Origin: Trichostrongylus colubriformis
Lineage: Eukaryota; Nematoda; Chromadorea; Rhabditida; Trichostrongylidae
Direction of reading: 5' to 3'
DNA length: 64,000 bases
NCBI GenBank assembly: GCA_963978905.1
Contig: OZ022259.1
Span: forward strand, 31,969,994-32,033,993
The notes below the pieces were generated by a model that was given only the letters and a program-made list of their open reading frames with translations, did not search any database and was not told where the DNA came from. Shown in pieces: positions 1 through 10,700 of the stretch (positions within the stretch are counted from its first letter, which is position 1; each line of letters begins with the position of its first letter). The position numbers were made by a program, and so were the translations under genes.

Positions 1-30
1 TAATTTGCACAACAATGGCAAAGAAAACGA

Positions 31-225
31 ATGCATGAAGAATCACAACATCTGCAACAGAGAAAGAAAAAAGACAATGTCTACCCGATTGAATTATACC
101 AAAAAAAGTGGCAGCTCACTGCACACTTAGTTACATGAACCAATCGCGTCATAACTCTATCGTTGAATCCTCTTCACAGAGAGGACAGCGAAAACGAGGC
201 ATCGGCAACAGATACGGATTCTGAG
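31..225 (+). CDS. Candidate two-exon fragment at window edge
   Basis: Two short open exons can be joined in phase. The first runs to 107 and ends before a GTGGCA donor (phase 2); an ATG at 31 could be its start, but an in-frame TAA at 1-3 and no clear acceptor leave the 5' end open. The second is 180-225, after a TCTTCACAG acceptor and before GTACAC. The joined product is charged (EESQHLQQRKKK, then EDSENEASATDTDSE). The family is not recognised and no later plus-strand exon was found. It may be an exon of a gene outside the window or a chance pairing. Confidence 0.22.
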
Positions 226-1766
226 GTACACGGTATGTTATTCTGTTCTTGAAGTGACGGAACGGCAGAAAGAATCGCATTTTGCATCTGAATGCTTGAT
301 CTCAAGTTAAACCCGAAAATAAAAAAGGTGTCAATTCGTCACTACAGATTTGAATGCCTCAAACAGATGATAAGGCAACGTACAACGAAGAGAACTTTGC
401 GTTTCTGCAGAATTGTGAAATTTGAGGAAAATGATAAAGATACGTATCGGTTGAGAGAACAGCGAAATTTGTGTTTCTGTAGACATGCGGAGTTGTGGAA
501 TGCGCGGAAAAAGGTTGATAAACGTGTCGATATCCAGGCTGCGCCCAGTTGAAAATTAGAGAAATCAAGATTTCACAATCCCGCACTTCCACAATTCTCC
601 CAAACGCTACGCATTTAATCTTTTTTCTGTGGATTTCACTATTCCACAAAAAGGCTGATTCTACCACTATAAACCCCGCCTAACACCTTCATTACTGTAT
701 AAAATGAGCACGTCTGGAGACGTGTTAACTCACTTGGAACATGTTGCGCTGTCCAACTTATCAGATTCCAAGACTTTGCTACGTTGATCTCTGAAATACC
801 ACCGAAAAAGTTGATTGAGAAAGTGTTTCCGGGGACGCTTCAGTTTGTTATTTCAACTATAGGTGACTAAGGTAATCTACGTGGTCCATGAAAATAAAAG
901 TGATAAAACGGGTAGAAATCGCCGCTATCTAAGTTCTGCGTGCCGTACCAGTGAGGCATCGATCGAAACCGAGTGGACCTGTGATACGCGGCGGTCACAG
1001 CACACGATGCGTAAGCCTGGTGGCGGAGCTTGCTCGGAAGCCGTCAGTTAATTTATATAGCATTTTGTTATGGAGCTCTGGGCTCGCCTCTCACATGAAA
1101 TGCTGTCGCTTGACGTCTGATTGGACAAGAACAAATTCCTGCTTATGGCGTACAAATTTTCTCTTTCTTTTGTTCTAAAATTTCCTCACAGCCGCACGGT
1201 CGAACCTCCACCACCAGGCGGGATGAGCCTTCTTTCCAGCTATAGCAACGAAGTAATACTGTTAACGGAGATGCAGTCCTATTTGAGGGTTCGAAATGCA
1301 CGAGGCTTATCTCCAAGCGATACGATACCTTTCGCATGGATTCTTTGAATAAACGACGGCAAAGGAGAAAATCTATAGGATCACTGTGGATTACAGTAAT
1401 GTCGACGAACGTGAGGGCGGAGGTGGTGCTGGCAGGTGGCGCGCAGTCCCACTCTCATTGTGCGGGGATCAAGTCCCTCATCATCAGTTCCGCTTAAGCC
1501 AACCATGCCTTTGGTAATTTGATACCAGAGCTGTCTAGGACTAACCTGTACATCGGCTGGCCCCCGAAAGTTATTGTATTGGCCAAATCGCATTCACCTG
1601 CCACCACGACTAAACTTGGAACTTAGATGCGCGGTGCATCCTCCAGAAGGGATTGCTTGGCACCAAGAGCTTAATCCTTTATCCTTTTATCTCGTTGGAA
1701 AGGTCTAAACAACAACAGGCCCGTTCAGTTCCATAACGCGGCAAAGTCAAATAAGGCTTAACAAAC
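226..1766. other. No supported gene
   Basis: Several overlapping short frames occur but none has convincing splice borders. The minus-strand frame at 1381-1593 (GLSGTDDEGLDPRTMRVGL and neighbouring residues) looks protein-like and ends at a stop, but I could not join it in phase to the exon at 1767-1880. Part of 395-540 is a diverged copy of the short repeat also seen near 12.73 and 15.06 kb. Confidence 0.4.
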
Positions 1767-4700
1767 CTGTATTTCCTATTGTCTATTCGTCTCGCTGCGT
1801 ACTCCATCCTTTTAACAGCACTCGGTGAACCTTTGAAAGGCGGTGCAGGAGAGAACGGGTCAGGATGATAGAAGAATTGCCTGAAAATACACGTCATTAA
1901 TAAGCAAAAACAATGCAAACACAGCTCTATTATTCGCTGATTCAGCTAGAATCCCTGGCGAGTAGTCCAGAAACCTGTGTTACTATTCTTACAACTCAAC
2001 GCTTCGAAAAAGGTGAAGTGTCGGAGCCCTTTGCTACTGCAGAAAACCCGCTTTTGTTATCGTAAACAGACCGTACTCTTGTCAGAATAATGTCCTCTTT
2101 GAATCAAAGCGCAAAGTTTGCTTGGCGGAAAGCTGCAGCAAAAGACAATCTCACAACAGGCGGAAGTACTGAGAGCAAAGCCATGTAATGAGGTATTAGG
2201 TCATGGTCGAAAATGAAGAGAAAAGTGCGGAACTAATTGGAACTATTCAATACGGTAGATGCTGCGTATCAAAGAACAGAATGAAGTTTCCAGGAACCCG
2301 AAGAAAAATCCCTTACTCCCACTGGTTCATGTCTTTTCGCGTCTGCTGCGTCGCTGTAGTTCATCGCTACATGGCCAACCCACTGCAAAAAGTTGGTACA
2401 GATGCGAAGTCCGTCCCAACGTACAACCTTGGCCGTCCACACTCATTAGAACGCATTTTCACGGCGAACAGGACCCCGGCCCGTCACCCTACACCGAGCA
2501 TCCGGTTATAGTTAACATGTCTCCCCACACCTGCAATCTGAATCAATCCTTCTTGTGCTTTCATCGGAAGAGAGATCAGCTATCAAAACGATGCAATCAC
2601 AGGAGAGTAAGGCGGGGTGTGTTGCAAGTATTCCGGTAAATAGTATGGGGTCAGGACACCCATGAGTAGGTTTACTTCACAGGACAATTGGTTTACTACT
2701 GATTTCAAGATCTTGGCTACGTCCCTGGCCTAGTCATGTCAAAGATGAAGGCCTAAGAATAGAGGCAGATATTTGTGAAGTTGTATATGTGATAAGTTGG
2801 ACATTTGTAAACTAAACAGTGAAGTTAGGGCATTCTTCATTGAATACAATTTCTAACTGAAAGCAGATACTATCTATGCTGGAGGTGGAAGCTAGTTACT
2901 GTAACAGTCCATAATACTGGGTTGTCCCAAAAGTTTTGTAGGATTTTTCCAAAAAAAAAAAACTCCTGTTTACTTCGAGGCAGGTCTAGGCGACTTAGGA
3001 ATATGGTAGAAGGTTCTCTAAGCTTTCTAACACCATATATTTTGACCCACCAGATTCCGTGGAGAGAGCTACAATACCCGTAGTCGATACCCACCCAAGA
3101 CGCGGGATCATCATCTGTGGGTGGTCTTGCGGCACTAAAGCGACCGAAGATTGCCACTTCAACAACGCTGCATTGGTCAAGGGAGGTGTGAGCTACGAGA
3201 CCGTGCGCCGCTGGTTCATCAGCTTCAGCAACGGCGAGATTGACATGGAAGGCAAACCACGCTAAGGACTGTGTACGTCTGGGACGCGGAAGGAATGTTT
3301 TTCCAAGAGGTGCTGGTACAAGGCGAAACAGGAAATCACCGCTGTCGTATGCACCTACCAGCTCCAGCAGCTCCCCGTCGCTGTTCGAGAAAAGCGCCGA
3401 AAACGGTCCGCGGCCACCCTCCTTCATGACGACGCCCGCTCCCATTTTGCAAAAAGTACCCAGGCCAAGCTACATACTCTCCAGACATTGCCCCTTCTGA
3501 CTATCACCTTACCCATCCTCTTGAATCCTTCCTGGCCAAGAGAAAAATTTGTTGATTATGACTGCTTGCAAAAGCGATCGCTGACTTCTTCGACTCTCAG
3601 TACCCAAAGTTCTGGGAGGAGGGAATCAACGATTTACCTATGTGATGGCAGAGTGTTGTCGATAACAATGGTGGATACGTTGTTGCCTAATTGTTGTTTG
3701 TTGGAAGAAAAAAATAATAAAAAGTGGTGATCGAAAAACTCCTACAAGACTTTTGGGACAACCTAATACAATGTTTTAGTCTAAGAAGAATGTTAATTTC
3801 GTCGTTTCTATAGTGGATAATGCGTGCTTCAGGTGACTGGGTCTGCAGTGGCCGTCATGAGAACTTGAGCAATCGATTGAACGAGGGCAAGTGCGCTAAC
3901 AGATTGTAGTTCATACTTGAGATTACGACCACAAATTGAAGCAGCATTAGACAATGACAGGAGCTGCAATACCAATGTTGAGTAACACATAAATTGTTCG
4001 ATGGGAAATGCATGACTAGTCATGACATGCCTAGTCTAAAATTTAGACTCTAGATCACAATGAATAGTGCTTACAAGTTTGAAATGGGTAGGGTATGGGG
4101 CAAGAGGCAAAGAGCACATATGAGCACACTCGTGGGGAAAAGATGGGTTTTCGTTGGCCATGAGTTTTGACAAAAGAACCTCGCACGCAGTGAGCGGAGC
4201 GCACCCCGATTGGGAGATGATAACAAAAATCACTAACTCAGTTCCAACGCAGCATAGGATTAGAGAAAATCGACACATATAATCAACGATGAAATTCATT
4301 TAGAAAGTGTACAATACCGGAAGGAAAGTATAGTGGTTAACAGTAGCTAGCACTGTGGAACAAAATTCAAACGATGGGCGGAGCTTCCGCGATGGTGGGC
4401 GGAGCCTGAACAATGAAATTTGCAAGTGGTTTCAAAAGTCTGGGCGTGAGAAGAAGAGTAGGAATGAGGTGCAAATGCTGCTCATCATGAGCGGGCCGGC
4501 GTCGAGATGGGAAGAGCCAAAATCGAAAAATGCGCAGCACGATGTCAGACAGTGTTGAGACTGGTAAAGTAACTACCATTCAAGAGAGAAATTACCAATA
4601 GACTATACCAATAGGTAAACACAAATGCGCAGAGCAAATTCTAGATCATGAGTACCGGTCAATATCGATCAAAATTATCGCTTTGTGTAGACGGCTGGAA

Positions 4701-7700
4701 ACAAGTAATGGTGGGTAATGCCTCCAACGGGTTGGTAGTACCACAGATATTTGTAACCCAAATAGTTAAGTTGTGACATCTCCCATCAAATATAATTCCC
4801 CACTTGAAGAAAATATGATTCGTAAAAAGGTGGGACTAGTCACTGTGACAGTCCGTATAAAGATGTTTTAGTCTCATAAAATGTTAAATTCGTCGTTTCT
4901 ATGAATGGACTGCCCGCCACGCAACAGTGGTGACCCTACCTCCCGAAAAACTGATCGGAACAGGCACCCAGTTTAGCGTGCCAGCCAACTGTTTCAAATG
5001 TAAGTGAATAACTGATAGCCACATACCCATTTTCTCCACATGTTGCAACAACTGTGGTTTTCTGGAATTTCCACGTTCGGTCGCCTTTCACATACACACT
5101 GAACTAACACATCTGATTATCATCAACTGATAGAAGTTTATAATTATGGTGAAGAAGATAGAACGTACTTCGGTAACTTCGGCTGCTCTTCGTTTGTTCT
5201 GTTTCGATCGACCAGCGTTTGGTGGGAATGTTGAGATATTGAGCACTTGAAAAGTCTTTCATTCATCACACCATAAAAATGATTAAACCTAATTACCTCG
5301 GCCGTGGAAGAATCGACAACCTCTACATGGTCGACTAGCACATCTAAGCCATCATATGATTCCGCCATGGAAGGCTTAAATAACTATAATTGACCATCAA
5401 TGTGTATTACACTGCAAGCTGATGATATTATATTGATATGGAATTGCAATAGTATGAAAGTTCAAACAACGCAAGTCGGCCCCTCATCCCACATTGATCA
5501 TTTTTGACTAGACTCAAGGAATTATCGACGAGAAATAGGACTCGCTTCTGACTTCTCTTTCGCCCCCAATGCATCACCAGCCGCTGAGGGGTAGATGCAG
5601 ATGGCGAGTGGCGATGCCAGCCCACCGCGTACGTCGCCTATAACAGCAACTTGGCTAGTTAACCCTGCAACTGGAAGTGAAGCGCGATGAGATGGCGACA
5701 AAGTCCCCAAAAGTTTCATTTGTAGAGATAATCGTTCCTAGTTCTGCTTTGCTTCATTTTCCCCATTCCGGTGCCTTCAAAGGTGCCTAACAATACCTTG
5801 CCCTGTGGTTTTCGGATTCCAAATGGTACCTACGACATTGGGGCGAATCGGACCACTTTTTTCTTTTCCTCGATTTGTTTGCCGGTCTCTGATCCTTTCT
5901 GTTCACTTCTTTCTCTAGCATTTTCGAAAAAGCAGATGAAGAGAAAAACGCAAATGGATCTCAAGTGGTAGGCAGCGACGCTTTTGAGGGAGCCCTTGAG
6001 GATCATCAATGAGCAGATGCAACCTACACTAAACATCGTCATGTAGCGACCTCGACGGATGTCTAGCAGGATAAAAAAGGAACATAGGCTTCGAGACACC
6101 TGAAAGTTGGTTTAAACTCAGGAAGGAAGAATCCCGCTTTTAGCGCTCGTTCGCAAAGGCGACTTGAGGGAGCATTCTGTGACGGTGTCAGCCTCCGAAT
6201 GTACATATTACCCTCACGGGAAGTTCTCCCACCCAATCCCGACTTGATCTGAGTTGACCACGTCTGCGCTATCGCTGTGTGGGTAAAGCTGAAGATGGGG
6301 AAGCTCAGGTAGTTCGGAATCGAAACAAGGCGAAATTTGATCTGCCGAAAAAAAGCATCGAGAAAACACAGTTTCTGAAATAAGCTGTTTAAATCGCTTT
6401 TCCATAAATTATAGATTTATATCTGTTCATATATGTCTATATACCCACTATATCCACTATATATAAAACGCTCCGTCTGTCTGTACGTCCGTCCGTCCGT
6501 CCGACTCTCACGAATTAGGCATAACATGAAAAACAACCTGTGGAGGTGGGGACAAGTATGAAATGAGTAGGGAATGGGATAAGAACTAAAGACCACACAT
6601 GGACCAAGTTGAGCTCTGCCCATGGTGGCGAAGCGTGTACTGGAGTGTTCTATTTTCAAGCCGAAAACTCTTAATTGGGTTCTAATGTGACCCAACCTAG
6701 TGTAAATATGGATTAAAGACACCAGAAGGGGGTAATTTTGGCCTGCGGTAGAACAGACGTAGTGTGGACGTGTTAAAGTGGCCGTCATTGCACAAACCCC
6801 CAATTTGACGCCGTGGCATGCTGCCAAGAGAAGATGTTTCTTTTATAAATCTGCTTTTTCCTTTTACTTTTTCCTTTATTCTTTCTTACACTGTTTCTAG
6901 ATGTACTTACATGAATGCTAATGTAGTTGGGAATGGCCACTCCACTGCGCTGGGAGTCAGGTGCTACAACTAATGTTGGACCGCGGCCCGTCTCCTACAA
7001 CGGGCAACTCGGAAAGTCAGTGCGATGGTGCGAATGAGGCGCGAATACACACCGCAGCGATGCACTTTTGAATACGGGTTTTTTCACCGATTATCGTTTC
7101 TAACCTTCTGCGTTCGTTACAAAATGCTCATTTCTTTGTATTTTTCTCTTGTTTCGTACCCCTTCCGGTTCCTTTAAGGTCGGGAATGATTTTCTGAAAG
7201 TCATGAAAGAGACCTGGGCACAGTGGGCGGAGGTTGGACGCTACATGAAAAACAACCTATGGAAATGGGGACAAGCTGTTGGATGGGTAGGGCATGGTTC
7301 AAGAAGTAAAAAACATGGACTCAGTTAAGGTCCACCCACGGTGGGCGGAGCGTGCACTGAGACGTTGGTCCTTGGATCGGAAATTGTTTGCTCGGTCCAA
7401 AAAATGGTCCAAACGTGAGAAAAGGATGGGCTAAGGATAGCCATGAGTATCCAAGAAATAGGCCTGGGCACAGTGGGCGGAGCGCACCCTGTAGGGGTCC
7501 GCGCAACAAAAATTCATAACTCGGTTCCAACGCGGCCTTAAGATCAGGAACAAATTGACAGAAATATCATTCCAATGTATGAGTAATATCAAAAAATGCT
7601 GGGATTGTATACAGCCATAAATTAATGCTCCCGGTCAGTTGAGAACCAATAGAACCCACTCAGACTTAGCGATGTACACAATAACACTTTGTACATGTAT

Positions 7701-10700
7701 GTATTATTTAATTATACACAATGATGATAGAGACTAAGTGTCTTTAAAGAAAAATACCTACCTCATGTTGTTCCGTAGAAAATGGCTCATATTCAACGAA
7801 GGAATAAGATAATGGCTCCTGCTCACAGTATCTATGATCTTCACCTACACCAATCACTACCTCCTGCTCGATCGCTATACTGAAAAGTTACTAATACTGG
7901 TCAACAAGTTTAACAGAGAACCTGAACAAAAGTCTCTACTAAAGATCTTTCGTCATTAATAGCCTAGAACCTCTGATTTATCGATACGTAGGTATCCAGC
8001 AGCCTTGGAACAAGGAAGTACTCTGGTACAACCGTAGCCCGTGTGATAAAGTACAATGTCAAGAGAAAATTGCTAGGAAAGAAGATTGATAGCCTTGTCA
8101 TAGATACGCTCTGGTATGATTTATCAAGTCTCGCGTTGAATTGCTAGGAAAAAACAGCATTCTTTTGTGTGGAGGGGTTTTCATTGACCTTTCTGTATTA
8201 GATCAAGCTGTGGCTGTTTGGTAACAAAAAACAAAAAGGTTGACTAGCAAAAATAAGCAAACTAACAGTAACCACGGTTAATTTATAGTTACAATTCAGT
8301 AACAAGCATCAAACCAACTGATGGACTCCCCCACAGACTCTGTCATATAAAAATAATTTGTATTACTTTGGCTCAAGAAATGCGCTATTTGATTCATTTG
8401 AATGGATTTCTGAGATCTCACAATGATTTCTAGGTGGATAAAGATTTGAGACAGATCAATGCCCTAATAAAATATGGTTGTGAAGGAAGAGAATCCAAAG
8501 TTCATGTGGTATCGCTCATTAACCAAATTCTTGCTCTCACATATTACCAAAGACATATAGCAGAAGTGAGTGACAGACGTCTACGCGGAAGTGCTAAGTT
8601 TCGAATATTATGAGGATGTCTATTTCTTCTTTCTTCGACCCGTTATCGACATCTGATAACTCACATATCATAAATGAACAATGCTGAGGCTCCATTAGAT
8701 TCGCTATGAGATAAAAGGAGACTTCATGCACTCAGTTCATTCTTCTATCACTTTCTCGGATTTCCTTCGTCTTCACTATCGCCTCTGAAGGCTATTCGAC
8801 AAAAAAGGCGTACGGCGAGAAGGAAAATATTAGTCAAGTAAGAGATCTTGTGGGAAGTTGCTCCGGAATGAAAGAAGTGATTTTCTTGTGCATGAATGGG
8901 GCTCACATTATTTGGAAGTTCGCTTATTGCCGCTCCTCACTAAGATGTGGGCAAGAATCCACATTCGCTTTCGTATGCACACACATATTTTGACACATTG
9001 GTCATGTTAAGACATATTATTGTTTAACACACACCAACAACTTCCACTCGTCCAACACTATAATAGTGGCTTGCCATCAGAACACTTCTGTCACCATGAG
9101 GGATTACCCGGCATGGCCCACAGCTGTTCGGAATGAAATGTTGTAACCACTTAGCGTCATTTTTTCCGGAGACGCACTTCATATCAGCTTACACAGAAAG
9201 AGACCACTTCAAAGCTTTTCTTCTGCAGAAAAGCGATGTTGTCGTCAAGTGCTCAAAAAAAGGACGTCGTTCAAGCAGCTGAGCTTTCAAACAGTAAAAC
9301 AATATTTACGTAGAGGGGACAGAGAAGACGCCCCCGTGTGGTCTTTCCTTTCGCAATTAGCAAAATTCCATAGCAAGACAAGTTCTCAAGCGATACCCAT
9401 TGGAGCCTAGACCTGCCCCAAAAATACAACGCAGAAGGATGTCATGAATTCAGACAAATCTGGGGATACTGCTGTTTGGGGAGTTTACCCTGGTTCCTTT
9501 CGTTCCAGCGAATTCAAAAAAGGGATGATTAATGTATGCTCTTCGTGATCCAGCGATACCAGCTCAAGAAGAGTCTTTTCTTACGCCAAAAAAAAAAAAA
9601 CAAATTTTTATATCGATGTGACCCATTTCGATACTATACCCGGAACAACCATAACAAGATCCAAATTTACTATCCGATTTTTTACTGTACCAGTTTTTTA
9701 GTCGAGAGATGTGTACGGCGGGGAATCGTCTATGCAATACATCAGTTAAAATGCCATCAGCTACAGCCAGCAGTTGCTTCCATGTGACTTCATTAAGCAT
9801 CTCGGACGAATACCGTTATTGAGACATTCCCACCGTAGGGTCTCATGATCATTGTAAAACCGGTAGTATGAAGATATGGGGAAATGGGTTGGGGCACACA
9901 AAACAACAAAAATGCATATATTCTATATGAACACGCGATTACGATACCCAAAAAGGGGTCCCATACTTTAGCAGGAACTGATAAAAGTCAAATTACACCA
10001 CCCGTTACAAGGTGTCAGCGCTTTTCCTAATCTTAAAATGACAAATCTGATCGAGCGATATCTGGTGTAATATATAACAACTGACGGCCAACTTCAGCAT
10101 TACAGCGAAGTAGAAGAAATAACATTATGAAACATGCAAACATTACATCTCAAAAAGAAATGAGCCGTTACTGCCTCACTGTATGCCATACCATACACGT
10201 AATTTTTCACTAAAAATACTGAAAAAGGACGAATACATTCGCCTACTAAATGAATCAAACGAACAAGATAAAGAAAGTACCGGTGCTTTGTTGCCTTTCA
10301 AAAGGGAGCAGGTGCTGTACAGACTCCATTTCCACGTTTTCTAGAGGTTTCCCGTTCCTACTGCATTCACAAGAGCACTCCTCCGCACCAGCAGGCCGAT
10401 TGTCTTGCGAATCACGACAACATAATCCACGATCACTAGCGGCTCCAATACACAGCACACAAACAATAAATACTAGAAACGATCCAATGAGGATCGTTAG
10501 GAGACTATGATGGAATAACATGGAATCCATTGGGCACCGTCAAAGTTCAGCTAATCTACCTGGAGGCGGGACATAACTTCGGCAGGCGTGAGGGTGGCTG
10601 GGCACGCCTCCACGATGGCTGAAAAACGTGGTACTCTCATCCAGCGTTGAGGCATGTCGGGCAAATTCTTTCATCATCCAGCGAAATCAGAAATTCGCTT

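Noticed and set aside
6420..6520. Helitron 5' end
   Set aside because: The TATATATAAAACGC and GTCC-repeat head is suggestive, but no TC start, CTRR end, hairpin or Rep/helicase frame could be shown.
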